Shown: piece by piece, positions 1 to 8,116 of the stretch
Layout: each line of letters opens with the position of its first letter
How positions within the stretch are numbered: position 1 is the first letter of the stretch
NCBI GenBank assembly: GCA_003519375.1
Contig: DOWV01000214.1
Location: forward strand, 1 to 13,595
From: Bacteroidota bacterium
Lineage (GTDB): Bacteria > Bacteroidota > Ignavibacteria > UBA10030
Length of the DNA: 13,595 bases
Direction: 5' to 3'
Position numbers and translations under genes: made by a program
Notes under the pieces: generated by a model
The model's database searches: none
What the model was told of the DNA's origin: nothing
What the model saw: only the letters and a program-made list of their open reading frames with translations

Positions 1-123
1 GTCGACGGCACGAACTTGTCTGGTCCGGCTCCGATGCCGCTGAAGCGGTTCGACGTGGAGATTAGGGAAAACAGGGTAATCTTGTCGGCTTCGAAGGTCG
101 ATAATGACGAGGCGTTGGAATAG
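1..123 (+). CDS. Rieske iron-sulfur protein, C-terminal fragment (5' end outside window)
   Basis: Frame 1 is open from the window edge to a TAG at 121-123 and gives 40 residues. They contain DGTNLSGPAPMPLKRFDVEI, which matches the usual end of Rieske proteins of cytochrome bc1/b6f-type complexes: a GPAPxPLxxF/Y motif just after the second cluster-binding loop, followed by a short beta-strand. Rieske proteins carry a 2Fe-2S cluster and pass electrons from quinol to a cytochrome c on the outer face of the cytoplasmic membrane. The cluster-binding Cys/His boxes lie outside the window, so the call rests on the C-terminal motif alone. The gene converges on purL, which ends at 214. I see no convincing terminator between them. 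Confidence 0.62.
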   Translation, partial: VDGTNLSGPAPMPLKRFDVEIRENRVILSASKVDNDEALE

Positions 124-213
124 TGGGCATTGGTTCATAGATTTTGTGTCTTATAATATGCATTATGTAAAGTCATACGAACGCAACAAAGTGCGCGCTT
201 CTGCCTGCTCTTC

Positions 214-2463
214 CTATCCCGTCTCTCCTACCGCGATTGAAATGGCGGATCGGTAAACCCCCCGAAGCTCGGCAACACCCAGGTCAATCCGATCTCGAAT
301 ACTCAGCCTGGGATTATAGTCCACTCTTCCGATCTGCGTAAGTTGAACCCCGTGTCTATCCGCGGCCGTTCTGAGGCGATCGAAGTTGGACGGATTGCAC
401 GACGCGATTATCCTGGACTGCGTCTCGCCGAAGAGCGAAAAATCTGGTCTCATCGTCGGATCTGGGAAGTTTGTGATCGTAGCTCCCAGGTCCGATGCGG
501 ACTCGATTACTGCCTCGGCCAGGGCGACTGCCAGGCCACCCTCGGCGCAATCGTGAGCAGAGTTGATCAGTGACTTGGCAGAGAGTTCTATGCACAGGGC
601 TTGAAGTGATTTTTCAGCGTTGAGATCCATAGCTGGAGCATCGCCGAGTAGTTGCCTGGACTGTTGAAACAAATACTCTGACCCGCCAATCTCTCCAAGT
701 TCCTTGCCGAGCAGCAGAATCAGGTCGCCTGAGGACTGAAACGCCGACGGTACGGCCTTCTCCGCGTCTGACAGCAGGCCAAGCATTCCTATGACAGGCG
801 TTGGGAGTACAGCCGCATCTGGACTTTCGTTGTAGAAGCTGACGTTTCCACCTGTTACCGGAGTATCGAGCACTCGACAAGCATCACCGATCCCTGTGAC
901 AGCTTCTTTGAACTGCCAGTAGACCTCGGGATTATACGGGTTGCCGAAATTGAGGCAGTTCGTGATGGCTACAGGCGTGGCACCGGTGCAAGCGACGTTT
1001 CTGGCTGCTTCAGCGACCGCAATCTGGCCACCGCGACGAGGATTCAGATAGACAAATCTCCCGTTGCAGTCAGTTTTCAGCACAATCGCCTTCTTTGTCC
1101 CCTTGATTCTTACGACCGCGGCGTCATAGCTTACCGGCACTGTGCCAGTTCGGACCATCGAATCGTACTGATGATATACCCAACGTTTGCAGGCTACAGT
1201 TGGCGATCGCAATAAGTCCATGAGGACCTTGTTGTAATCCTTGGGCAAGGGTAACGATGTGGGGTCGAATGAACGGACCTCCTTCAAATACTGCGGCTCC
1301 CTGGCTTCCCGCGAATATACCGGTGCTCCGCCACCGAGCACAAGCGTCTCAGCAGGAACATCAGCTTTGAGTTCACCGCGATGATAGACTTGCACCCTTC
1401 CTCCCATTGTAACTTCACCTATCGTAACGGCATGTAAGTCCCACTTATCAAATATCTTTTTAAGCGCAATTTCATCCTTTGGTTCGGCTACCAGGAGCAT
1501 TCGCTCCTGCGATTCGGAGAGCAGGATCTCGTAGCTCGACATGCTCTTTTCGCGCAGTGGCACCGCGTCGAGATCCAACCGCATGCCGCTGCTCCCCTTG
1601 GCACTCATCTCCATGCTGGAGCACGTCAGCCCCGCTGCGCCCATATCCTGGATCCCCACAATCAATCCGGCACTGATCGCTTCAAGCGTCGCCTCCAACA
1701 GCAGTTTTTCCGTGAACGGATCTCCGACCTGGACCGAAGGACGCTTCGCTTCAGACTTCTCCGAGATTTCCTCAGACGCAAACGTGGCACCGTGGATTCC
1801 ATCCCGGCCCGTCGATGATCCGACGATCATCACAAGATTCCCAGTGCCCTTGGCAATGGCGCGTGCCATCTTTCCCCGCTCGACAACCCCAACAGCCATA
1901 GCATTCACGAGGGGATTATCAGTATAGCTGGGATCAAAGTATACCTCACCCGCGACGGTCGGAACACCAAAGCTATTGCCATAATCACCGATTCCCTTCA
2001 CAACACCCTTGAAGAGATATTTGACCCTGTCGTTGGAGAGTTCTCCAAACCTAAGGGAATTCAAGGCGGCGATCGGGCGAGCACCCATCGTGAAGATGTC
2101 ACGAAGAATCCCCCCTACACCGGTTGCAGCCCCCTGGTATGGTTCGACTGCTGACGGATGGTTGTGACTTTCGATCTTGAATGCGATTCCCAAACCGTCG
2201 CCGATGTCCACAACACCGGCGTTTTCTTCTCCGGCCTCAACGAGCAGCCGAGCTCCGGAACGCGGCAGAGTTTTCAATACTGCAATCGAATTCTTGTAGC
2301 TGCAATGCTCGCTCCACATCACGCTGTAGATACCCAACTCGGTGTACGATGGCACACGACCAAGAATCTCCAGAATTCGCTTGTACTCTTCCTCTGTGAG
2401 CCCATGTTCCAGGGCTAGATTCAAATCTACGTCAGGCTCATTATGTTCTTGTTGTTGAAGCAT
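214..2463 (-). CDS. purL: Phosphoribosylformylglycinamidine synthase subunit PurL
   Basis: This is the ATP-dependent synthetase subunit that converts FGAR to FGAM, the fourth step of purine biosynthesis, in the cytosol. At 749 residues it is the 'small PurL' form, which works with separate PurQ (glutaminase) and PurS; neither gene is in this window. Visible motifs are WSEHCSYK (about 50-57, with the catalytic-region His), KIESHNHPSAVEPYQGAATG (about 96-115, nucleotide and Mg binding), GNSFGVPTVAGEV (about 160-175), DGIHGATFAS and QDMGAAGLTCSSMEM in the first half, then a second AIRS-like half with TDCNGRFVYLNPRRGG and NCLNFGNP. The ATG at 2463 follows the carrier-protein stop by 44 bases and has only a weak GAG-type ribosome site. 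It is probably the last gene of the yqeY-purL run. The family call is secure. Confidence 0.97.
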   Translation of the reverse strand: MLQQQEHNEPDVDLNLALEHGLTEEEYKRILEILGRVPSYTELGIYSVMWSEHCSYKNSIAVLKTLPRSGARLLVEAGEENAGVVDIGDGLGIAFKIESHNHPSAVEPYQGAATGVGGILRDIFTMGARPIAALNSLRFGELSNDRVKYLFKGVVKGIGDYGNSFGVPTVAGEVYFDPSYTDNPLVNAMAVGVVERGKMARAIAKGTGNLVMIVGSSTGRDGIHGATFASEEISEKSEAKRPSVQVGDPFTEKLLLEATLEAISAGLIVGIQDMGAAGLTCSSMEMSAKGSSGMRLDLDAVPLREKSMSSYEILLSESQERMLLVAEPKDEIALKKIFDKWDLHAVTIGEVTMGGRVQVYHRGELKADVPAETLVLGGGAPVYSREAREPQYLKEVRSFDPTSLPLPKDYNKVLMDLLRSPTVACKRWVYHQYDSMVRTGTVPVSYDAAVVRIKGTKKAIVLKTDCNGRFVYLNPRRGGQIAVAEAARNVACTGATPVAITNCLNFGNPYNPEVYWQFKEAVTGIGDACRVLDTPVTGGNVSFYNESPDAAVLPTPVIGMLGLLSDAEKAVPSAFQSSGDLILLLGKELGEIGGSEYLFQQSRQLLGDAPAMDLNAEKSLQALCIELSAKSLINSAHDCAEGGLAVALAEAVIESASDLGATITNFPDPTMRPDFSLFGETQSRIIASCNPSNFDRLRTAADRHGVQLTQIGRVDYNPRLSIRDRIDLGVAELRGVYRSAISIAVGETG

Positions 2464-2507
2464 TTATATCTCGCTGGATTAACGGTTTTCGTGGATGGAG
2501 ATGTGGT

Positions 2508-3035
2508 TCATTCGCTGCTAATGATGACAAGTGACTCTCCCTTTTCTACGATCTTGCCTTTGTCTACGAATATCCTGGTGACCTTCCCTCTCGTGGTCGA
2601 CCGGATTTCATTCTCCATCTTCATCGCTTCCAGGACCAACAGTCCCCTTCCAGGAACAACCTCATCTCCGACGGAAACTTCCAGCCGAGCTATAATTCCC
2701 GGCATAGGCGCCCTCACGGTTTGATGGTGCGATTTTGCAGTCGATCTGGCGAACAGGGATTTGAGTCGATAGGTCCGCGCATCGTCTAGTTGAACGGTTC
2801 GAATCTTCCCGTTGAGCGAGATGACGATCTCCCCTTTGCCTGTCGGCGGCTCATTGTTAGGAAGCGATGCAATCACTTCGTAGCATCTGCCGTTAAGTAT
2901 CAGTGAATACTTGTCATCCTTGATGAGCACGAAACTGTAAGAATAGCTTGAGCCATCTATGACTGCGCGATTGTCTCCGGAAGCATTGATTGAAAAGGTC
3001 TTCTGGCCTATCGTTGCAACAACCTCGTTGTTCAC
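2508..3035 (-). CDS. Biotin carboxyl carrier protein (acyl-CoA/pyruvate carboxylase biotinyl subunit)
   Basis: This small protein carries CO2 on biotin between the biotin carboxylase and a carboxyltransferase. The C-terminal ~70 residues are a biotinyl-lipoyl domain: it starts at APMPGII, contains LVLEAMKMENEI with the biotinylated Lys (K139 counting from the GTG at 3035), and ends in GESLVII. The ~105 residues before it are a beta-rich linker or domain without a clear motif. The frame stays open to another GTG at 3068, which would give 186 residues. I prefer GTG 3035 because it overlaps the accC stop as GTGA, a common coupling arrangement, and has GGAG at 3047-3050. The 3068 GTG has no ribosome site. 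The 11-base spacing to GGAG is longer than ideal. No carboxyltransferase gene is present, so the substrate (acetyl-, propionyl-CoA or pyruvate) is unknown. Confidence 0.9.
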   Translation of the reverse strand: MNNEVVATIGQKTFSINASGDNRAVIDGSSYSYSFVLIKDDKYSLILNGRCYEVIASLPNNEPPTGKGEIVISLNGKIRTVQLDDARTYRLKSLFARSTAKSHHQTVRAPMPGIIARLEVSVGDEVVPGRGLLVLEAMKMENEIRSTTRGKVTRIFVDKGKIVEKGESLVIISSE

Positions 3036-4546
3036 GCTCTGTAATTCTCCAGTCTGCCTTCGCGCCACTTGCTTGGTGGCGAGTCGTTCTGGCGATGATT
3101 GCTGGAGCTACTATTCCTTGAGACCAATGTCGCACTGAGGGCCATTGCCATCATCTCATCACTCGAGATTTGACTCAATATAGTCGGATCAAAGTACTTA
3201 TCAACAAATGAAGTATTGAACGTTCCCTCAACAAATTGCTTATGACCCAAAACATATTCACAGAAGGGTATGGTCGTCTTCACGCCTTCGATTCTGAATT
3301 CTCGAAGGCTCCGTTCCATAGCCGAGATGGCCTCCGGGCGGCTTCTCCCCCAGGCTACAACCTTGGCAAGGAGCGAGTCGTAGTAGACCGAAATCTCATC
3401 CCCGGCCCGAAACCCATTCTCCACCCTTATCTTGCCTTGTGGAACTTCGTAGTGTGTAAGGACACCGGTTGACGGCATGAACCCGTTTTCCGGATCCTCC
3501 GCACAAACGCGGCATTCGATAGCGTGGCCGCGATGCTCAATATCATCCTGGCGAAAAGGAAGGTTCTCGCCTTCGGCCACGAGAATCTGCTGTCTCACGA
3601 GGTCGATGCCTGTGGTCTCTTCGGTGACGGGATGCTCCACTTGCAGACGAGTATTCATTTCCAGAAAATAGAATTGGCCTTCAGCATCGAGCAGGAACTC
3701 CATCGTTCCGGCATTAGCGTAACCAGCCTCTTTCGCCAATCTGACGGCCGCATCCCCGAGCTTTTGCCGCATCTGGGCATCGACAGCAACCGAAGGCGAT
3801 TCCTCTATGACCTTCTGGTGCCGGCGCTGTATGGAACACTCGCGTTCACCGAGGTAGATGACGTGTCCAGATGAATCGCCCAGAATCTGCATTTCGATGT
3901 GACGCGGACCATCGAGATACTTCTCGACGTATACTCGATCATCACCGAAGGCACTTCTTGCTTCCGACTGAGCGGTTCGAAAAGCAGAATCAAACTCTCC
4001 AGCCGATCGCACGACACGCATTCCTTTGCCGCCCCCGCCAGCCGCAGCTTTGAGCAAGACAGGGAAACTCAGTTGCTCGACTTCTCTAAGGCCCTGAACT
4101 GCATCCTGCAACGGCTCAACCGTGCCGCTGACAGTTGGTACTCCCAGCCGCCTGGCGACTTTGCGAGCTTGGGTCTTATCCCCCAGCATCCGAATTGCCG
4201 TGGGATCTGGGCCGACGAAAATCATCCCGGCCTCTTGAACTAGTTCGGCAAAATCAGGGTTTTCTGCCAAAAAACCGTACCCGGGATGAATTGCATCAAT
4301 CGATGCAGCACGTGCGAGCTCAACGATCTTCTGTTGGTTCAGATAACTCTCACGCGGCAAGGCGCCGCCGAGCGGATATGCTTCGTCGGCACAAAGCACG
4401 TGAAGCGCATTCCGGTCGATGTCAGAAAACACGGCAACCGATTTGATGCTCATTTCCCGGCACGCCCGGATAACGCGCATGGCAATTTCGCCTCTGTTGG
4501 CGATCAACAATTTCCGTATTTTTCGCGTTCGAGCGACCATAATCAT
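3032..4546 (-). CDS. accC: Biotin carboxylase subunit of an acyl-CoA carboxylase
   Basis: It uses ATP and bicarbonate to carboxylate biotin on the carrier protein encoded immediately downstream. All family landmarks are present: KLLIANRGEIAMRVIRACRE at the start, IHPGYGFLAENPDF (86-99), the ATP-grasp glycine loop KAAAGGGGKGM (166-176), ERECSIQRRHQKVIEESPS (234-252), and the catalytic stretch FLEMNTRLQVEHPVTEE (294-310), in which E296, N298, R300 and E304 line up with the known active-site residues. The core ends near FVDKYFD (about 452). The last ~50 residues are a Ser/Asn-rich, poorly conserved tail, typical of stand-alone carboxylases paired with a separate carrier. The start could be ATG 4546 or the in-frame ATG at 4540; neither has a clear ribosome site. 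It lies 15 bases after mutS2 and overlaps the carrier gene by 4 bases. Confidence 0.95.
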   Translation of the reverse strand: MIMVARTRKIRKLLIANRGEIAMRVIRACREMSIKSVAVFSDIDRNALHVLCADEAYPLGGALPRESYLNQQKIVELARAASIDAIHPGYGFLAENPDFAELVQEAGMIFVGPDPTAIRMLGDKTQARKVARRLGVPTVSGTVEPLQDAVQGLREVEQLSFPVLLKAAAGGGGKGMRVVRSAGEFDSAFRTAQSEARSAFGDDRVYVEKYLDGPRHIEMQILGDSSGHVIYLGERECSIQRRHQKVIEESPSVAVDAQMRQKLGDAAVRLAKEAGYANAGTMEFLLDAEGQFYFLEMNTRLQVEHPVTEETTGIDLVRQQILVAEGENLPFRQDDIEHRGHAIECRVCAEDPENGFMPSTGVLTHYEVPQGKIRVENGFRAGDEISVYYDSLLAKVVAWGRSRPEAISAMERSLREFRIEGVKTTIPFCEYVLGHKQFVEGTFNTSFVDKYFDPTILSQISSDEMMAMALSATLVSRNSSSSNHRQNDSPPSKWREGRLENYRA

Positions 4547-4561
4547 GCCGACAGCTGGATT

Positions 4562-6904
4562 CTAGCTCAATTCGACTACTGTAACACCAGTACCCCCCTC
4601 ATTCCACTCCCCAAGACGAAAGGACTTTACGTGAGGATAGGTTTTCAGGAACTCAGTAATGCGCTTTCTCAGTGCTCCAGTCCCTTTGCCATGAATGATG
4701 TCAACCCGGTGGAGTCCACCCACGATGGCGTCATCCAGAAACCGCTCGGTCTGCGATATTGCCTCGTCGCCGAGCAATCCCCGTAAATCTATTTCTGTTT
4801 TTCCTTCAGGTGTATAAAGGGAACCGCCTATGCCATCTGTTACTACCGGCTTTGGCGGAGCAATTTTTTGAAGAAATTCCAATCTCACTTTCAACCTGGC
4901 GTTTCCGGCCAGCACCGTGCCGAAGGGGATCTTGAGCTCGACAAGTTCGCCTTGCTGAGAAGTGTCCTTCACCCTGACCATATCTCCCACTTCCAGGATC
5001 TGAGGAACCGTCGGTTCTTCATCATCCTGGAGTTCTCGGATACGCTCCTTCATCTTCTCAATCTCAGTGCGCGCTGCCTGAACCACCACCTTCTCTGCCG
5101 ACGATTCACGAATGTCACGGACGGCTTTTTCGACCAATGCCTGAGAGCTCTTGAGAATTTCTTTCGCCTCGTCGACTGCTTTTCGCCGGATTGACTGAAT
5201 CTCCTTCCTGAGATCCTTCATTTTTTGATCGTAAAGCTCGATTTGCGCACTGAGTTGGTTTTTCTCAGCAGACACCTGCAGGAGTTGCTCCCGATACTGC
5301 TGTGTCTGGCGATCGAGTTCGGCAAGAAGAGTTTCAAGTTTTACTTTCTCATCGCCTACGAAATTCCGGGCCTGATCGACGACCGATTTCTGGAGTTCGA
5401 GGCGCCGGGCCAATTCCAGAGCGTAGCTGCTGCCCGGGATCCCAAACCGGAACCTATATGTCGGCTTCAGCGTTGCCTGGTCGAATTCCATGGAAGCGTT
5501 CGACACACCGTGAGCCTCGTGCGCGAAGGCTTTCAGCATCCCGTGGTGCGTGGTGGCAATCGTTGTCGAACCTCGGGATGTCAACTCGGTAAGGATCGCG
5601 GCGGCAAGCGCTCCGCCTTCCGCAGGATCAGTGCCTGCTCCGATTTCATCGATGAGCACGAGGCTTCGCTCATTCGCTCCGTCGAGAATGTCTCTCATTT
5701 TCAGAAGATGCGAACTGTAGGTGCTGAGATCGTTCTCGATCGATTGTTCATCGCCGATATCGACAAAAACCGAGTCAAAAACACCGAGTTCTGAGTCGGG
5801 CGCGACAGGGATATGGAGACCCGCCTGAGCACACAGCGCAAGAAGTCCGATGGTTTTCATGGCCACACTCTTGCCGCCGGCGTTCGGTCCCGTTATGACG
5901 AGGGTGCGCGTGTCTCCTCCCATTTCGAGGTCAAGAGGAACGACCTCTTCCATGCGATGACGCTGGAGGAGGACGGGGTGGCGGGCCCGGACAAGTTTGA
6001 TTCTTGTCCCCTCAGAGATCCCGGGCGGATTGCCATGGATTTCTATCGAATACTTCGCTTTTCCAAAAACGAGGTCAAGTATCGCCAAAGTGGCGAGTGT
6101 CGGCTCAAGCTGGAGGCGGATCGCCCGAACCTGCGCGGTGAGCTCGGTAAGGATACGAACGATTTCGCGCTGCTCGCTGAGCTGTAATTCCGTGAGGGCG
6201 TTGTTGAGGTCGAGCGTTTCGGCAGGTTCGATGAAGACGGTCGCGCCGCTGGCAGAACTTGAGTGGATGAATCCCGGAACATGATTCTTGTGCTCGGCCT
6301 TCACGGGCACCACCATCCTGCCGTCGCGCGTGGTGACGATTTCCTCCTGCAGAAAATCCTTTTCCGATACGCGTTTGAGGATCGAGGCGAGCCGTTTCCT
6401 CAGCGTGTCAGAGGTCGAGATCATTTCTTGACGAATGCTCCGAAGCTCCTTGCTCGCGGAATCGAGAAGGTGCCCATCTTCATCGATGCACTCGGCGATG
6501 TTGTATTCGACAACTTTGTCGCAGTAGAGTGTGGCGGCCATGTCTCCCAGCAAAGGATACTCCTTGTGACGCCTGGCTACGAAAGAGGCCAGCGTGCGGG
6601 AGGCCCGAAGTGTAGAGGCGATGTGGAGAAGCTCCCGGCTCGTCAGCACATGGTTTTCTACGCCGGATCGTTTGAGGGCTGGAAGGATGTCCTTGATGCC
6701 GTCGAGCGGAGCGACTCCTTCAGCTATAAGGAGTTCTTTCGCCTCCGAGACACGCTGAAGTTCTTCGCGGATGTGGCCGGCGTCTGTGAGAGGTGTGAGG
6801 TGCGAAGCGAGTTCGCGGGCGGGATCAGAGACAACAAATTGCTGCAGTCGATCGAGGATTCTGTCGAATTCGAGTTTGTGGATCGGGATTGAGAAATCGA
6901 CCAT
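4562..6904 (-). CDS. mutS2: MutS2 family ATPase/endonuclease with C-terminal Smr domain
   Basis: MutS2 proteins lack the mismatch-recognition domain of MutS. In different bacteria they suppress recombination by cleaving branched DNA, or rescue collided ribosomes. Visible order: core/clamp region (1-320), MutS ATPase with Walker A GPNAGGKS (339-346), STYSSHL signature (394-400), Walker B LVLIDEIGAGTDP (415-427) and TTHH (451-454). A long charged coiled coil (about 515-625) follows, then a small beta domain (about 635-680) and an Smr nuclease domain (704-780) with DLRG (706-709) and HGKGTG (738-743). The length of 780 residues is normal and no key motif is broken. It starts 16 bases after cvpA. 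A mutS2-cvpA neighbourhood is common in bacteria. Confidence 0.96.
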   Translation of the reverse strand: MVDFSIPIHKLEFDRILDRLQQFVVSDPARELASHLTPLTDAGHIREELQRVSEAKELLIAEGVAPLDGIKDILPALKRSGVENHVLTSRELLHIASTLRASRTLASFVARRHKEYPLLGDMAATLYCDKVVEYNIAECIDEDGHLLDSASKELRSIRQEMISTSDTLRKRLASILKRVSEKDFLQEEIVTTRDGRMVVPVKAEHKNHVPGFIHSSSASGATVFIEPAETLDLNNALTELQLSEQREIVRILTELTAQVRAIRLQLEPTLATLAILDLVFGKAKYSIEIHGNPPGISEGTRIKLVRARHPVLLQRHRMEEVVPLDLEMGGDTRTLVITGPNAGGKSVAMKTIGLLALCAQAGLHIPVAPDSELGVFDSVFVDIGDEQSIENDLSTYSSHLLKMRDILDGANERSLVLIDEIGAGTDPAEGGALAAAILTELTSRGSTTIATTHHGMLKAFAHEAHGVSNASMEFDQATLKPTYRFRFGIPGSSYALELARRLELQKSVVDQARNFVGDEKVKLETLLAELDRQTQQYREQLLQVSAEKNQLSAQIELYDQKMKDLRKEIQSIRRKAVDEAKEILKSSQALVEKAVRDIRESSAEKVVVQAARTEIEKMKERIRELQDDEEPTVPQILEVGDMVRVKDTSQQGELVELKIPFGTVLAGNARLKVRLEFLQKIAPPKPVVTDGIGGSLYTPEGKTEIDLRGLLGDEAISQTERFLDDAIVGGLHRVDIIHGKGTGALRKRITEFLKTYPHVKSFRLGEWNEGGTGVTVVELS

Positions 6905-6920
6905 CAGGGGATCTCGTTCC

Positions 6921-7517
6921 TCAGCGCCCGTCGTTCTGAAGAGTCGAATCTACCGCTCCGGGCGATGCCGGCGCAACGGAATCAGCGGGAGTCGTGCTTG
7001 GTGAAGCGACGTTCTCGAGCGCTTCTTGCGCTGCCGGGAGAGCAGTAGAGAAGAGATCTATGATCTGTGGCGCCACGGCAGCGACGGGGGCATAGAGTCG
7101 GGACTCACGCATCGTCTGCGGACGCGGCGGGCCATCCTTCATCGTGAGCAGGAAAATTAATACACTGGTGAAGATGACGCCTTCGACGAGGCCTAAAGGG
7201 ACGGCGACGATTTTGTCCATGATCGCCCCCCCTCCCTCCTGCGCGAACTTGTAGTTTCCTGTCACAAAGCGATAGAGAACAAGTTGCAGCATAAAGAGTA
7301 CGAGAAAGATCGTGAGGAATGCTGCAATCGGTGCTGTAGCCGGCTGGTAGTTGAGTTTCTCCACAAAGAATTTTCCGATTCCATGCATGAAGGTGTGGCC
7401 GAGAAACATACCCAGAATGATAACCGCAATCGCCACGAGCTTGCGCGCTGAACCATCCCGAAATCCCAACACAGCGAATCCAATCAAGGGGAACAGTAGT
7501 ATTATGTCGAGAACCAC
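6921..7517 (-). CDS. cvpA: CvpA family inner-membrane protein
   Basis: A 198-residue membrane protein with four hydrophobic segments: about 3-20 (DIILLFPLIGFAVLGF), 28-50, 65-90 and about 103-128 (VPLGLVEGVIFTSVLIFLLT). The short charged FRDG after the first segment, followed by a glycine-rich second segment, is typical of the CvpA family (named for a role in colicin V production; the general function is envelope-related and poorly defined). The C-terminal ~50 residues are low-complexity, rich in Ala, Ser, Pro and Thr, and probably disordered. The start is GTG at 7517, preceded by GGGAGG at 7524-7529 with a 6-base spacer, lying inside the end of yqeY whose stop is only 2 bases away. This implies translational coupling. 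Confidence 0.88.
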   Translation of the reverse strand: MVLDIILLFPLIGFAVLGFRDGSARKLVAIAVIILGMFLGHTFMHGIGKFFVEKLNYQPATAPIAAFLTIFLVLFMLQLVLYRFVTGNYKFAQEGGGAIMDKIVAVPLGLVEGVIFTSVLIFLLTMKDGPPRPQTMRESRLYAPVAAVAPQIIDLFSTALPAAQEALENVASPSTTPADSVAPASPGAVDSTLQNDGR

Positions 7518-7519
7518 GG

Positions 7520-7969
7520 TCAGCCTCCCAGTTTTGATTTGACCAGCTCTTGCACCAGTTTTCCGTCAACCTTACCCTTCAATTCCTTCATGGCCAACGG
7601 CATCACCTTGCCGAAATCCTTCGGTGTGGATGCACCTGTCTCACCAATGATACGGTTGATGATCTCAGCCGTTTCTTCCGGCGAAAGCTGCTTCGGAAGG
7701 TAGGATGAGATAATATCCGATTCCGCTCGTTCCTGCTGCGCGAGATCGAGCCTTCCCCCCTTTTCGTAGATTTCAATTGCCTCTTTTCTCTTCTTCATTG
7801 CCGTCATCAGGACAGAGAGCTCTTCCTCGGGAGTGATCGTTTGTCCTTCCCCGCGTTTGGAGAGTTCGATAAAGTGGGCCCTCAGCAGCCGAAGGGTGTT
7901 CAATCGGGTTTTGTCTCCCGATTTCATTGCCGCTTTAAGGTCGGTATTGATTTGTTCACTCAGCGTCAT
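7520..7969 (-). CDS. yqeY: GatB/YqeY domain protein
   Basis: A 149-residue soluble helical protein matching the YqeY family across its whole length. It opens with an N-terminal helix pair (SEQINTDLKAAMKSGDKTRL), has the conserved KKRKEAIEIYEKGGRLDLA (about 59-77) and SYLPKQLSPEE (about 89-99), and ends in a C-terminal GatB-tail-like three-helix domain with KDFGKVMPLAMKELKGKVDG. The tail domain resembles the tRNA-binding end of GatB, the amidotransferase that makes Gln-tRNA or Asn-tRNA; the function of stand-alone YqeY is not firmly established. The ATG at 7969 has only a weak purine-rich upstream stretch. It is the first gene of the minus-strand run, and an intrinsic terminator lies just 17 bases upstream of it. 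Confidence 0.93.
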   Translation of the reverse strand: MTLSEQINTDLKAAMKSGDKTRLNTLRLLRAHFIELSKRGEGQTITPEEELSVLMTAMKKRKEAIEIYEKGGRLDLAQQERAESDIISSYLPKQLSPEETAEIINRIIGETGASTPKDFGKVMPLAMKELKGKVDGKLVQELVKSKLGG

Positions 7970-7986
7970 CGCCCATTCTCAAAATG

Positions 7987-8017
7987 AAAAAAGGCAAGCG
8001 ATGCCAACGCCTGCCTT
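7987..8017 (-). terminator. Intrinsic terminator after the metal-uptake/SDR run
   Basis: Read on the minus strand, AAGGCAGGCG (8017-8008), loop TTGGCAT (8007-8001) and CGCTTGCCTT (8000-7991) form a 10-base-pair stem with one G-U pair. The stem is followed directly by a run of Ts down to 7987. The plus strand lacks a T-run after the hairpin, so the direction is clear. It lies 100 bases after the SDR stop and 17 bases before the yqeY ATG. It therefore ends the upstream transcript, and any yqeY transcript started further upstream must pass through it. Confidence 0.85.
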
Positions 8018-8078
8018 GGGTTCAAGTTTACCATTTGCTCGGCATCTCTGATTTCTTCTCCCCTTTGAATACCATATC

Positions 8079-8107
8079 ATATTACTCAATTGAGTGGGGA
8101 AAATCAA
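8079..8107 (-). promoter_or_regulatory. Sigma-70-like promoter candidate upstream of yqeY
   Basis: On the minus strand TTGATT (8107-8102) and TAATAT (8084-8079) are separated by exactly 17 bases, and each matches 4 of 6 consensus positions. A perfect 12-base palindrome, ACTCAATTGAGT (8084-8095), sits in the spacer and touches the -10. Transcription would start near 8072 and run through the terminator at 7987-8017 before reaching yqeY. This is a sequence-match prediction only. Confidence 0.4.
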
Positions 8108-8116
8108 CACAGGGCA

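Noticed and set aside
153..166. AT-rich inverted repeat ATAAT-ATGC-ATTAT between the Rieske and purL genes
   Set aside because: It has only 5 A/T pairs, no GC stem and no T-run, so it is not a credible terminator and could be chance in AT-rich spacer DNA.
5225..5794. Plus-strand frame of 189 codons inside mutS2
   Set aside because: It is antisense to the MutS2 ATPase and coiled-coil regions, whose motifs are unambiguous, and has no ribosome site or family resemblance.
6263..6892. Plus-strand frame of 209 codons opposite the 5' part of mutS2
   Set aside because: It mirrors codon structure of mutS2 on the other strand and has no recognisable domain.
8018..8078. Possible riboswitch in the leader upstream of yqeY
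   Set aside because: Only about 60 bases, with no conserved riboswitch core I can recognise. The attenuator idea is kept as a separate low-level finding.
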